DNA of 64,000 bases from an uncultured Azospirillum sp. (GTDB lineage Bacteria > Pseudomonadota > Alphaproteobacteria > RF32 > CAG-239), in the NCBI GenBank assembly GCA_900539605.1, contig UQCS01000004.1, positions 1-64,000 on the forward strand. Direction: 5' to 3'. Every line of letters begins with the position of its first letter. Position 1 is the stretch's first letter. The position numbers were made by a program, and so were the translations under genes. The notes beneath the pieces are model-generated. The model ran no database searches. It was not told the origin of the DNA and worked only from the letters and a program-made list of their open reading frames with translations. This document shows positions 24,181 to 32,841 of this stretch, one piece after another.

Positions 24181-24822
24181 GTGAAAAAAATCATATCGGC
24201 GGCAGAAGCCGGCAAATTAATCAGGGCAAACTTTTCTTTAATGGTCGGCGGCTTTTTGCGCTGCGGAACCCCGCAACGGGTCATTGAAGAAATCATCAAA
24301 AACCGCACCGGCGGACTGACCCTGATCGCCAACGACACCAGTTACCCCGAATATGACCGCGGCCGTTTAATTGTGAACAAACTGGTCCGCAAAGCCATTG
24401 TTTCCCATATCGGTACCAACCCCGAAACCGGCCGCCAGTTTAATGCCGGCGAGTTGGAAGTGGAACTGGTGCCGATGGGAACGCTGGTTGAAAGAATTCG
24501 CTGCGGAGGTGCCGGTTTAGGCGGTTTTTTAACCCCGACCGGGGTAGGCACCATCATCGAAAACGGCAAAACGGTCATTGAAAGCGACGGACGCAAATAT
24601 CTGCTCGAAAAACCTCTCACCGCCGACGTTGCCCTTATATACGGCAGCAAAGTTGATTGTTACGGCAATGTTTTTCTTGACGGAACCACCCGCAATTTCA
24701 ATACCGCCATGGCAACCGCGGCCTCAACCGTCATCGTCGAAGCCGACCTCATTTGCGACCGGCCGCTTAATCCGGCCGAAATTACCATTCCGGGTATTTT
24801 TATCGATTATATTGTCAAGTAA
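24181..24822 (+). CDS. atoD: 3-oxoacid/acetate CoA-transferase subunit A
   Basis: The alpha subunit of a family I CoA-transferase moves CoA between acyl groups. MVGGFLRCGTPQRVIEEI and GFLTPTGVGT are family signatures. I chose GTG 24181 as start because KKIISAAEAGKLI is the usual N-terminus, a GAG lies upstream, and the 213-residue length fits; ATG 24118 or 24148 would add unrelated residues. It is followed 11 bases later by atoA. Exact substrate (acetoacetate, butyrate or other) cannot be decided. Confidence 0.88.
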   Translation: MKKIISAAEAGKLIRANFSLMVGGFLRCGTPQRVIEEIIKNRTGGLTLIANDTSYPEYDRGRLIVNKLVRKAIVSHIGTNPETGRQFNAGELEVELVPMGTLVERIRCGGAGLGGFLTPTGVGTIIENGKTVIESDGRKYLLEKPLTADVALIYGSKVDCYGNVFLDGTTRNFNTAMATAASTVIVEADLICDRPLNPAEITIPGIFIDYIVK

Positions 24823-24833
24823 AGGATTTCAGG

Positions 24834-25496
24834 ATGCTTTCAAAAGAACAATGCCGCGCGGTCATTGCCCAAAGGGTGGCTCAGGAATTTAAGCAGGGAG
24901 ACGTCATTACGCTTGGCATCGGACTGCCGACCGAAGTGGCCAACTACATCCCGCATGAAGTCGAAGTCATTTTCCACTCCGAAAACGGTTTGCTCGGAGT
25001 CGGCCGCCATGATCCCACTGCCGGAGAAAATCCAAAAGTAACCAACGCCGGCGGCATTGCGATAACCACCCGGCCGGGAGCGGCCTTTTTTGATACCGCC
25101 ACATCTTTTGCGATGATTCGCGGTGGCCATATCAACGCCACCGTCCTCGGGGCCCTTCAGGCGGATCAGCACGGAAATCTGGCCAACTGGATGATCCCCG
25201 GCGCCTTCATCCCCGGGATGGGCGGTGCCATGGACCTGGTCGTCGGTGCTGAGCGGGTAATCATTGCCATGGAACACACCAACAAAGGACAGCCCCGTAT
25301 CTTAAAAGAATGTACGTTGCCCCTCACCGCTGCCGGCGAAGTTGATCTGATCGTTACCGAACGCAGCGTCCTCGAAGTCACGCCCAAAGGTCTGGTGTTG
25401 AAAGAAATCAATCCTACATTTTCTCTGCAGGAAGTGATAAACTCAACCGAGGCAGATCTGATCATTGCCGACACTCTGAGTGAAATCGCCGTTTAG
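24834..25496 (+). CDS. atoA: 3-oxoacid/acetate CoA-transferase subunit B
   Basis: The beta subunit carries the catalytic glutamate in SENGLLGVG (residues about 50-58). LGIGLPTEVANYIP, GGHINATVLGALQAD, GNLANWMIPG and GAMDLVVGA are family motifs. Length 220 is normal. With atoD it forms the active heterodimer, perhaps linking short-chain fatty acid use to acetyl-CoA. The operon ends in a strong terminator; the stop is TAG. Confidence 0.92.
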   Translation: MLSKEQCRAVIAQRVAQEFKQGDVITLGIGLPTEVANYIPHEVEVIFHSENGLLGVGRHDPTAGENPKVTNAGGIAITTRPGAAFFDTATSFAMIRGGHINATVLGALQADQHGNLANWMIPGAFIPGMGGAMDLVVGAERVIIAMEHTNKGQPRILKECTLPLTAAGEVDLIVTERSVLEVTPKGLVLKEINPTFSLQEVINSTEADLIIADTLSEIAV

Positions 25497-25511
25497 ACCG
25501 AAACCAGACAT

Positions 25512-25540
25512 AAAAAAACGGGGAAATTCCCCGTTTTTAT
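25512..25540 (+). terminator. atoDA terminator
   Basis: AAACGGGGAA and TTCCCCGTTT pair almost without loop, then T-run. Confidence 0.8.
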
Positions 25541-25589
25541 TGTATTCAGGGTTCCGCCGGCCGGGCCGGCGGCATTTTTATCGGTAACC

Positions 25590-25940
25590 TTACTGTACCA
25601 AGCGGATGCTTTCAACTTCAATATCCGCCGGCGCCATCATATGAGTGTCGATTTCGCCGCGAATCTCAACCCGGTCGTTGGGAGTTGCCTTGACAGTTTG
25701 CATATCGTCATCGTCAATTTCAACCTTAATCGAGCCGGTCTCATCTTTGAAGATATATTCTTCGTTACCCAAAGAGCTAGCAATGTAACCTTCAAGAATA
25801 ACTTCCGTATCATCGGGCAGATCCTTGACATCAGCAACCGTGAGCTTTTTGGCGCTCGGTGTATTACTGTTGTCGGCAGCCGCCGGCAAAGCCAAACCGG
25901 ACAACAACAATGCTGCAAGCATCAATTTTACTTTGTTCAT
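25590..25940 (-). CDS. Secreted BOF (YgiW/YdeI-type) OB-fold protein
   Basis: The 116-residue protein has a signal peptide (residues 1-22, MNKVKLMLAALLLSGLALPA) and a BOF/OB-fold domain: TVADVKDLPDDTEVILEGYI, YIFKDETGSIKVEIDDDD and VEIRGEID. Relatives are periplasmic stress-tolerance proteins. Start ATG 25940 follows AAGGAGG, one of the best ribosome sites in the window; the longer frame to 25988 is not needed. A GC-rich inverted repeat (25552-25575) lies downstream and may terminate it. Confidence 0.88.
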   Translation of the reverse strand: MNKVKLMLAALLLSGLALPAAADNSNTPSAKKLTVADVKDLPDDTEVILEGYIASSLGNEEYIFKDETGSIKVEIDDDDMQTVKATPNDRVEIRGEIDTHMMAPADIEVESIRLVQ

Positions 25941-26064
25941 GATAACCTCCTTGTAAATATTGTTTTCTCCCCTAAGATAGGTTGTCAAATTGCAAAAACA
26001 ACGGTTCTAAAACTTATAATCAAGGCCGCCGCAAGCCGGCAGCAAAAACTTTAAAAAAGAAATC

Positions 26065-26098
26065 GGCTTTCCGTCATCAAGACGAAAAGCCATTTTTC
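26065..26098 (-). terminator. Terminator of the 26116 gene
   Basis: GGCTTT.CGTC and GACG.AAAGCC arms pair around a short loop; T-rich on the minus strand. Confidence 0.55.
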
Positions 26099-26115
26099 TG
26101 TCAACCGTTAAGCGA

Positions 26116-26481
26116 TCACAACAGTGTTTCCTTAACGATTTCGGGACGCCACCAAGAACTCCGGTAGATGTCCGCGAGGTAGCTCTTGGATTTGGATACT
26201 CTCCAGCCGTTAGAGGCGGTGTATACAAACTCCTTTCCGTGACTTCTCCGAAAAGCCGGACAAACAGAACGTTCTACCGCCCCGCACGAAACTTCGGAAA
26301 AGATTCGACGTTGCGCCAGATCGATGTACTTGTCGGTTCCGGAAATAGAAACCCCGAGACGAAATTCAGTTCCGGACGGAGAAACTTCACGGATCACACA
26401 CCACTTCAACTTCCTATGCTTGGGAATATTAAAATACCGCCGCAAGAAACAATAGGAGTTGAAGAATTTTCGTTTCTTCAT
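26116..26481 (-). CDS. Hypothetical basic protein, SD-less leader
   Basis: I start the gene at the ATG giving MKKRKFFNSYCFLRRYF (121 residues), because the longer frame to 26550 runs through the promoter. The protein is basic and rich in Arg, Lys, Ser and Trp with four cysteines. No family recognised. The leader has ACAATTAATTAATTTT and no Shine-Dalgarno sequence. Confidence 0.55.
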   Translation of the reverse strand: MKKRKFFNSYCFLRRYFNIPKHRKLKWCVIREVSPSGTEFRLGVSISGTDKYIDLAQRRIFSEVSCGAVERSVCPAFRRSHGKEFVYTASNGWRVSKSKSYLADIYRSSWWRPEIVKETLL

Positions 26482-26521
26482 AATTAAAAAAAAATTAATT
26501 AATTGTAGTTTTTCGCGTATT

Positions 26522-26550
26522 AGTATAAAGATAATTAGACAAAAAGTCAA
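26522..26550 (-). promoter_or_regulatory. Promoter with TTTTGTCTAA element
   Basis: On the minus strand TTGACT (26545-26550), 17-base spacer starting TTTTGTCTAA, TATACT (26522-26527). Confidence 0.55.
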
Positions 26551-26640
26551 CCCTTTTAAAACGACAAAATTTTGGACATTTTATTGACATAAAAATTATA
26601 ATATTATATGATATCCTTAATAAATCTAATGGAGAAAAAA

Positions 26641-28251
26641 ATGGCAGCAAAAGAAAGTAAGAGACCTTCTATCGACAAAATCAATCTCGAAAACCGGATT
26701 TTGGCAGCCTTCTCACTGATGGAAATGTGCAAGATCGATGCCGAAAACATCAGTGCCGGCGACCTGACGGAATTATATCAGAAAGTTGCTGATCTCAATA
26801 AACGCGCTTTTGAAGACGAAACCGTTCTTAACATTGTTGCCGAACACGAGCTGGACCAGATTAGCAACATCGAACAGCTGAAAGAAAAAATCCGCCGCAA
26901 CCGGATTGTTTCGACTTATAAACAACTTGGCTTTTTTGCTTTGTGCAACGGATCAACGAAAGAACGAATCCCCGAAGCCCCTGAAATTCTTGCCACCATT
27001 ATGCACAACATGGGGATCAAAAACGCCGACGCGCTCTCCGAAGCGATTGTTAACCGTCAGCTGGATGACGAAAGCGCCGACAAACTGTTTAAAGAGCTCA
27101 ACGGACGCCAAAGTATTCTCAAAAAAATGCTGATCAGCGATTTCAAAACCTATCAGGATCAGAAAATTCGGAACGAGACCATCGAACAAATCCGTCCCGA
27201 TTTGGAAGAATATACTTTCCAAAAGAACCCTAGTGTGGAATATCCTTTCGAAATCCGCAAACAACAGAAAAATTTCCGCACCGCCGTACGCAAAAATTTC
27301 AACGAAGAAACTAAACCGGATTTTCTTAAGTTTTACGGCGCTATGATGACCGAAGGGAAAAACGCGGCTATGGGAAGTTCAATCGGCAGCACCTATTCCA
27401 CCTTTTGCCAAATGATCCAGGCCGACGTCGGCAAAGAAGCCGCCGGCGCCGAAATTGACCGCGCCCTCGGGCTCTCGGCCGAAGATGCCGCACGGCCTGA
27501 CATTGAAGCCAAACGAAAAGCCGCTTATAAAGAAAAATGCCTCGAACTGTATTTCAAAACTGTCGCCGGCATCTTGTCGCAAAAATACGAATACAACTGC
27601 AAACACAATATCGGCGGCAGTTGGGATATGTATCTGAGAAATATTAACGACAATTATATCCGCAGCCTCAATAACGGTATCAACGACATCGGCTCGCTGG
27701 CTTTTCAGGATGCCGACTACAGCAAACAATTTATCAGCAAAGCCGAAGAATATAAAATGAACCGCGACATGCGCGACGAGACTGCCGAACAGCAGATCAT
27801 TTCCGTTCACCACAAATTTCCGATCGGCGCCACATATGATATACATGACAGGCTGTGTCCGCCGGCATCTGACGAAGAAAAAATAGAGAATTGTTGTCGG
27901 TTAGTTAATGTTCGTAGCAACAAAGTTTTTGTAATCGGGCAAGAAAAACACCAGTCGATGGAACCGCGGGGCACTATGAAATTCGGTGCCAACCCCGATG
28001 CAACCCTATTTGCCACCCGCATCAACTGCCAAGGCCTAAAAGCTGTTATGCGTAGCCTGCCGCCCTATATGCAGGAAGGTATTGCCAAATACGTTAAAAT
28101 GGGCGAAAGCGAAAAGACCAAAGACATTGCCGTTGCTATGCGTTTTTCCGAACCCAAGGAAATTGCTGCCTTGCGCGAAAGCCTCAGAAACGAAGACTCT
28201 CACGTCAGCACCATCCAAAAGTTTACCCGTTATTATAACGATGGTAAGTAA
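26641..28251 (+). CDS. Large helical protein with HNH-like C-terminal motif
   Basis: Start ATG 26641 follows GGAG; the gene gives 536 residues. The first 370 are charged and helical with no family I recognise. Residues about 386-440 contain VHHKFPI (H390, H391), then ENCCRLVNV (about 415-424) and QEKHQSME (H437). This order resembles the HH...N...H core of HNH/His-Me finger nucleases, as in some effector or toxin C-termini. The motif is suggestive, not proof; H and N spacing is loose. No signal peptide. It stands alone with a strong terminator, and a decayed stretch follows. Confidence 0.6.
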   Translation: MAAKESKRPSIDKINLENRILAAFSLMEMCKIDAENISAGDLTELYQKVADLNKRAFEDETVLNIVAEHELDQISNIEQLKEKIRRNRIVSTYKQLGFFALCNGSTKERIPEAPEILATIMHNMGIKNADALSEAIVNRQLDDESADKLFKELNGRQSILKKMLISDFKTYQDQKIRNETIEQIRPDLEEYTFQKNPSVEYPFEIRKQQKNFRTAVRKNFNEETKPDFLKFYGAMMTEGKNAAMGSSIGSTYSTFCQMIQADVGKEAAGAEIDRALGLSAEDAARPDIEAKRKAAYKEKCLELYFKTVAGILSQKYEYNCKHNIGGSWDMYLRNINDNYIRSLNNGINDIGSLAFQDADYSKQFISKAEEYKMNRDMRDETAEQQIISVHHKFPIGATYDIHDRLCPPASDEEKIENCCRLVNVRSNKVFVIGQEKHQSMEPRGTMKFGANPDATLFATRINCQGLKAVMRSLPPYMQEGIAKYVKMGESEKTKDIAVAMRFSEPKEIAALRESLRNEDSHVSTIQKFTRYYNDGK

Positions 28252-28266
28252 AATTTTATGTTGTAT

Positions 28267-28300
28267 GATCCTGTCCGCCCCGGCGGCAGGATCTTTTTTT
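28267..28300 (+). terminator. Rho-independent terminator
   Basis: GATCCTG and CAGGATC with an inner CCGCC/GGCGG, then eight Ts. Confidence 0.85.
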
Positions 28301-28349
28301 ATCAGGACACCTGCTATAGAACTTCAACCATCGCACTTACATCGGCATT

Positions 28350-28670
28350 TTGACCGTTTGCAGCAGCAATACGTCTGTCCGGACCTCGGCAGCATTTACG
28401 GCGCCGGTTATACCGATAAACCGGATTATAGCTGCCTGCAAAGCGTATATTACCAATCTCGGCAAATGTACTCAACGTGACGCATCCCCGGTCTCAAACA
28501 CCGTTTTTAAACAATATCTGACTTTGCCTGAACAGGAAATTGACCAAATCCGTCCGTGAACAATCATCACGTTTGGCAATCAATTGTTTCTGAAACAGCC
28601 TGTTTGTGTTTCACAACAGCGCCGTACCGTGATTGAAGATATCCGCTCCGTCATTGAAAAAAAGCGTTGA
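28350..28670 (+). pseudogene. Decayed coding remnant
   Basis: In one plus-strand frame TVFKQYLTLPEQEIDQIRP runs to TGA at 28557-28559, and the same frame continues with coding-like sequence (NQLFLKQPVCVSQQRR, then VIEDIRSVIEKKR) to a TGA at 28668-28670. There is no ribosome site or clear start, and the earlier part looks scrambled. I read it as a pseudogene remnant; parent family unknown. The rest of the 600-base gap 28252-28852 holds only two terminators. Confidence 0.35.
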
Positions 28671-28805
28671 AATTTCTCAACATGAAAACAACTTTTGCCA
28701 CTGCCGACACTTCACTTATGTTTCCGTCAGGCGAACGGTTTTGCCCATACCGTATGCTGCGCTTCCAAAAACTCCTGACTGATCGGAAACTTTCGTTTTA
28801 TAAAA

Positions 28806-28840
28806 AAAGAGGGATGCAATTGCACCCCTCCTCTTAAAAA
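28806..28840 (-). terminator. Terminator of the 28853 gene
   Basis: On the minus strand GAGGGGTGCAATTGCATCCCTC folds on itself and is followed by a T-run. Confidence 0.75.
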
Positions 28841-28852
28841 GTTAGTAAAAAA

Positions 28853-29332
28853 TTACTTTATTTCCTGCCATCCGGCAATTTCAGACGCTGTCAGAACGGC
28901 TTTTTTGAAGTCGTCCTTTTTCAGCACCAGTTTGGATTCTCCCTTGGAGATGGTAACCAAGTCGTTCGATTCGCCGACCGTATAACCGGCTGCGATGAAC
29001 TTATCGGCCACTTCAGATGCCCAGCCGTTGAAGAAAGACAGAATCGTCATGTCTTTCCCGTTGGCGATACGAATTTTGATACACTGGGCATTTTCCTCGG
29101 GGTCGAAGGTCGAAACGACGGTGATGAAACCGGTCATTTTACCTGCGGTATCCGACTGCACCAATGCATAACCGTTTGCTTCACCGCATGCCATCTTGTA
29201 AAAGGCTGGCATTTCAACAGCAACCGCACGGGAAGTGAAATTGCTGATGATAACGGTGTTTGTTTCCTGAGCGTTTGCTGCGAAAGAAACCAGTGCCATA
29301 ATAGCAACGAAAATAGAAGCGATCTTTTTCAT
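28853..29332 (-). CDS. Secreted hypothetical protein
   Basis: From ATG 29332 (MKKIASIFVAIMALVSFAANA) there is a clear signal peptide with cleavage before QE, giving a mature protein of about 136 residues with alternating beta strands; probably periplasmic. No family recognised. The longer frame to 29419 overlaps the promoter. The leader contains TTGTTAATTATTAAAATT and lacks a Shine-Dalgarno sequence. Confidence 0.7.
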   Translation of the reverse strand: MKKIASIFVAIMALVSFAANAQETNTVIISNFTSRAVAVEMPAFYKMACGEANGYALVQSDTAGKMTGFITVVSTFDPEENAQCIKIRIANGKDMTILSFFNGWASEVADKFIAAGYTVGESNDLVTISKGESKLVLKKDDFKKAVLTASEIAGWQEIK

Positions 29333-29378
29333 ATTCATTATAATTTTAATAATTAACAATCTAGTTATTTGTATTTTA

Positions 29379-29407
29379 TTTATAACCCATCCGCCTGAAT
29401 TTGTCAA
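29379..29407 (-). promoter_or_regulatory. Promoter of the 28853 gene
   Basis: On the minus strand TTGACA (29402-29407), 17-base spacer, TATAAA (29379-29384); a second TTGACA lies 12 bases further upstream. Confidence 0.55.
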
Positions 29408-29523
29408 TAAATTTGTCAAAAATATTCAACTGACATTATTTTTGTTTCGGGCGTTCCTGTCCGTTCTTCATCAACAAACTTTTTACACCCAAATGCCCAC
29501 TCGCGCCGGGATTTTCGGGATAC

Positions 29524-29557
29524 AAAAAAAACAGGGAACCAAAGTCCCCTGTTTTCA
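29524..29557 (-). terminator. Terminator of the DsbA-like gene
   Basis: AAAACAGGG and CCCTGTTTT pair on the minus strand, then T-run. Confidence 0.75.
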
Positions 29558-29572
29558 ACCATCAAAGAAAAA

Positions 29573-30337
29573 TTATTTTTTCAATTCGTCGATGCTGTTT
29601 TGAATAACATTACCGTCGATGGTTTGCAGCATTTCACCATTCAAAATCATGGTCGGAACGCCGTTAACCTGAATTTTTCCGGCTAATTCATTGTTAGCAG
29701 CCATCATATCGCGGATCTTGTCGCTATTGAGATCAGCTTTCAGTTGTTCAACATTCAAACCGATCTTGCCGGCAATATTCATGATGCCTTCTTCGGTCAA
29801 CGGTCCTTCGATGGTAAACAAAGCATTGTGCAATTCAACAAATTTGCCCTGTTCGTTGGCAGCCAAAACGGCTCTGGCAGCATAATCGGAAGCTTCCGAC
29901 AGGAAGGCCAGCGGTTTGAAGACAAATTTAACATTCGGATTGTTGGCAATAACCTTGTTCAGTTCCGGGAACAACCGGTGGCAGTAACCACAGGCATAAT
30001 CAAAGAACTCAACCAAAACGATATCGGCATCTTTGTTACCGACAAACGGAGAATTCGGATCTTCGTTCAAGTCCTTCAGGTTTTCCTGAATTGCCTTACG
30101 GGCTTCGGCCATTGCTTCTTCCTGCATTTTCTGCTGATATCTCTGCATGGCGTTAAAAATGATTTCCGGTTTTTCGTTCAGAATTTCTTCAACGTTAACC
30201 GCGGCAACGGCAGTCGATGCCGATGCCGGAGCCTGACCTTCCGCATCAACGGATTTGGCGCAGGGGTAATAAACCTTAACCAAAGCGGCTACCGAAAACA
30301 CCAAAGCCACGAGCGATATAAAGAGTGATTTTTTCAT
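29573..30337 (-). CDS. DsbA-family thiol-disulfide protein
   Basis: The 254-residue protein has an N-terminal signal or anchor (residues about 3-24) and a helical spacer (about 45-95). A DsbA-type thioredoxin domain follows, with CGYC in FFDYACGYCHRLFPEL and the cis-Pro loop GVPTMILNG. The layout resembles Com1/BdbD-like periplasmic oxidoreductases or isomerases that handle disulfides in exported proteins. A second, different DsbA-like gene lies at 59147. Partner DsbB is not in the window. Confidence 0.88.
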   Translation of the reverse strand: MKKSLFISLVALVFSVAALVKVYYPCAKSVDAEGQAPASASTAVAAVNVEEILNEKPEIIFNAMQRYQQKMQEEAMAEARKAIQENLKDLNEDPNSPFVGNKDADIVLVEFFDYACGYCHRLFPELNKVIANNPNVKFVFKPLAFLSEASDYAARAVLAANEQGKFVELHNALFTIEGPLTEEGIMNIAGKIGLNVEQLKADLNSDKIRDMMAANNELAGKIQVNGVPTMILNGEMLQTIDGNVIQNSIDELKK

Positions 30338-30502
30338 AATCTATTTTCCTCAAAATTGTGATGTTATATAACAAATCAGCTATAATCTAACCAATAACGA
30401 TTATATTTACAAGAACAAAAAATTTTTTGTTGTAAAAATCCAGCCTTTTTTAACTTTTAGCCCTTATAATCTCTCTGCAACAACAGTTATGGAGAAGCCG
30501 CA

Positions 30503-31162
30503 ATGATGCACCTCAAATTTCCGGTCGTTTCCCGCACCCGGGCCTTGGAAAACAAAATTGACTCTTTTCACGACAAAATGATCGAAGCTGCTGCCGTTTT
30601 CCGCAAATCAATCCAGATTTTTCTGTATGCCGAAAACAGCAACGAATACAAAGCCGTCAACCGCCAGATCAAAGTCATCGAACACGAGGCTGACAAACTG
30701 CGCCGCGATATTGAAAACGACCTCTATTCCGAAAATCTGCTTCCCAACCTGCAGGCCGATATTCTGCAGTTGGTCGAAAGTCTCGACAAGATCAACAACC
30801 AGTTTGACGACGTCATTTACAAGTTTTATATTGAACAACCGGAGATTCCGCAAAAATTTCATCGCAAACTGATCGATCTCTGTCATCAGGTCGCCGACTG
30901 TGCCGAAAACATGGCGATTGCCTCCCGGGCTTTTTTCAAAGATCTGAGCACGGTGCGCGACTACTCTCATAAAGTATATATTATGGAACAGGAGTCCGAT
31001 TCCACCTATAACGACCTCAAAAAAGCCATTTTTGCTTCCGATATGGAACTCGCCAACAAACTGCAGCTGGACCTGCTGATCACCGAAGTGGCCGATATTG
31101 CAGATATTGCCGAAGATTGCGCCGACGAACTGTTAATCTTTACCTTAAAGAGAGACATTTAA
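30503..31162 (+). CDS. PhoU-like DUF47 protein partner of Pit transporter
   Basis: The 219-residue, all-helical protein matches the TIGR00153/DUF47 family (PhoU-related): SFHDKMIEAAAVFRKS, VIEHEADKLRRDIENDLYSE with the acidic metal-binding pattern E-x3-D, and MEQESDSTYNDLKKAIF as its second-half counterpart. Such proteins are coupled to Pit-type phosphate transporters and are thought to regulate them. Its stop shares a base with the start of the transporter gene (TAATG). Confidence 0.9.
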   Translation: MMHLKFPVVSRTRALENKIDSFHDKMIEAAAVFRKSIQIFLYAENSNEYKAVNRQIKVIEHEADKLRRDIENDLYSENLLPNLQADILQLVESLDKINNQFDDVIYKFYIEQPEIPQKFHRKLIDLCHQVADCAENMAIASRAFFKDLSTVRDYSHKVYIMEQESDSTYNDLKKAIFASDMELANKLQLDLLITEVADIADIAEDCADELLIFTLKRDI

Positions 31163-32211
31163 TGCTGAGTTTCTGGATATTTTTAAGCAGCGGGCTGTTC
31201 CTCGGCTGGTCTTTAGGCGCCAACGACGGTTCCAACATTTTCGGCACCGCCGTCGGTACACGGATGGTAAAATTTCGCACCGCCGCCGTCATATCATCGC
31301 TGTTTGTCATTTTGGGCGCGGTCACGGCCGGCGGCGGCACCACCGACACCCTCAACGAACTCGGAAGCGTCAACGCGCCGGCAGGTGCGTTTATGGTCGG
31401 CTTGGCCGCCGCTTTATCCGTCTATTGGATGAACAAAAGCAAAATTTCGGTTTCGACTTCTCAGGCAATTGTCGGCGCCATTATCGGCTGGAACCTGTAC
31501 AGCGGCAAACCGACCGATTTCGGTATACTTTCCACGATCGTCGGAACCTGGATTTTTTGCCCGATTCTTTCCGGTTTTCTGGCTGTCTTGATCTATCAGT
31601 CAACTCGTTTTGTCATTCGCCGAGCCGCAATCCCGTTGCTAAGACTTGATCATTATACCCGCATCGGCCTGATTATTGCCGGTGCTTTCGGGGCCTATGC
31701 CCTGGGTGCCAACAACATTGCCAACGTCATGGGAATCTTCACCGCATCCAACCCCCTGCACAGCCTCAACTTTCCGGGCGGATTTTCGCTCAGTGCGACT
31801 CAAGTATTGTTTTTGCTCGGCGCAATAGCCATTGCGACCGGTATCTTTACTTATTCGGGACAAATCATGCAAACGGTTGGCCGTAACATCTTTATGATGA
31901 GCCCGCTGGCGGCATGGGTGATCGTAGTTGCTCAGTCAATGGTTTTGTTTTTGTTCGCTTCGGCCGGCTTCAACAACTTTCTGCTGGCGCATCATCTGCC
32001 AGCGCTGCCGCTGGTACCGGTTTCCAGCTCACAAGCCGTTATCGGCGCCGTCATCGGCATCGGGCTGTTAAAAGGGGGACACGGCATCAATTGGAATATC
32101 ATCCGCCGAATTTTTATCGGATGGATAACAACGCCGATCATTGCCGCCGCCCTGTGTTTTGTATCCTTGTTTTTTCTCGAAAACGTCTTTAACCTGACGG
32201 TTTACAATTAA
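31162..32211 (+). CDS. pit: Inorganic phosphate transporter, PiT family
   Basis: The 349-residue inner-membrane permease has about ten hydrophobic segments. The two duplicated PiT signatures are visible: GANDGSNIFGTAVG near residue 20 and GANNIANVMGIF near 186, and SQAIVGAIIGW is repeated as SQAVIGAVIGI. Start ATG 31162 overlaps the upstream stop, so translation is coupled; the longer frame from 31117 lies inside the partner gene. It moves phosphate with protons or metal ions. Confidence 0.93.
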   Translation: MLSFWIFLSSGLFLGWSLGANDGSNIFGTAVGTRMVKFRTAAVISSLFVILGAVTAGGGTTDTLNELGSVNAPAGAFMVGLAAALSVYWMNKSKISVSTSQAIVGAIIGWNLYSGKPTDFGILSTIVGTWIFCPILSGFLAVLIYQSTRFVIRRAAIPLLRLDHYTRIGLIIAGAFGAYALGANNIANVMGIFTASNPLHSLNFPGGFSLSATQVLFLLGAIAIATGIFTYSGQIMQTVGRNIFMMSPLAAWVIVVAQSMVLFLFASAGFNNFLLAHHLPALPLVPVSSSQAVIGAVIGIGLLKGGHGINWNIIRRIFIGWITTPIIAAALCFVSLFFLENVFNLTVYN

Positions 32212-32246
32212 TTTGGCCGATAACCCGGCTCGCGGCCGCCTACCGA

Positions 32247-32687
32247 TTATTCACGATGATACGGATGATGGTTGATGATCGTCTGTATCCGATAAATCTG
32301 CTCGGCCAGCACTGCCCGCATCAACATATGCGGCAGTGTCAGTTTACCGAAAGACAACAACAAATCCGCCCGTTCGCGCGTCGACGGCAAATGGCCATCG
32401 GCACCGCCGATCAAAAAGCAAATTTCCGAACAACCGTTTAACATCCATTTTTCAATCCGCGCCGCCAGTTCGGTCGATTTCATATTGTCGCCCCGTTCGT
32501 CAAGAACAATCACTTTTGCGCCCGCGGGAACAGATGCCGTCAGAAAACGTGCTTCTTCATCCGGCGTGGCATTATCCTGCTCTTTTATCACCACATCCCA
32601 TCCCGAGCGTTTGACATATTCGTCAATCAACTGCTTTTCCGGCGAATTTCGTTTGCATTTTCCGATTGCGATAATTGTAGCTTTCAT
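32247..32687 (-). CDS. rlmH: 23S rRNA pseudouridine-1915 N3-methyltransferase
   Basis: The 146-residue SPOUT methyltransferase acts on assembled 70S ribosomes. VIVLDERGDNMKSTELA, CFLIGGADGH and LLSFGKLTLPHMLMRAVLAEQIYR are the family motifs. Start ATG 32687 follows GGAG; the longer frame to 32726 has no site. Often next to rsfS, which here lies about 900 bases away with an unknown gene between. Confidence 0.95.
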   Translation of the reverse strand: MKATIIAIGKCKRNSPEKQLIDEYVKRSGWDVVIKEQDNATPDEEARFLTASVPAGAKVIVLDERGDNMKSTELAARIEKWMLNGCSEICFLIGGADGHLPSTRERADLLLSFGKLTLPHMLMRAVLAEQIYRIQTIINHHPYHRE

Positions 32688-32777
32688 CTTCTTCTCCGTT
32701 GTATCCGACAAATATCGTAATAGCATTTTCAGACGCCGAAGCCAACCCCAAATATAAGGTTTTGCCGTTCTTTCCTA

Positions 32778-32806
32778 TTGACATTTTGTCTAAAAAAATA
32801 TATTTT
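32778..32806 (+). promoter_or_regulatory. Promoter with TTGACATTTTGTCTAAA
   Basis: TTGACA (32778-32783) followed directly by TTTTGTCTAAA within the 17-base spacer, then TATTTT (32801-32806). Confidence 0.6.
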
Positions 32807-32841
32807 TTTCATAAAAATATTATTGTTAAAATTAAAAGCTT

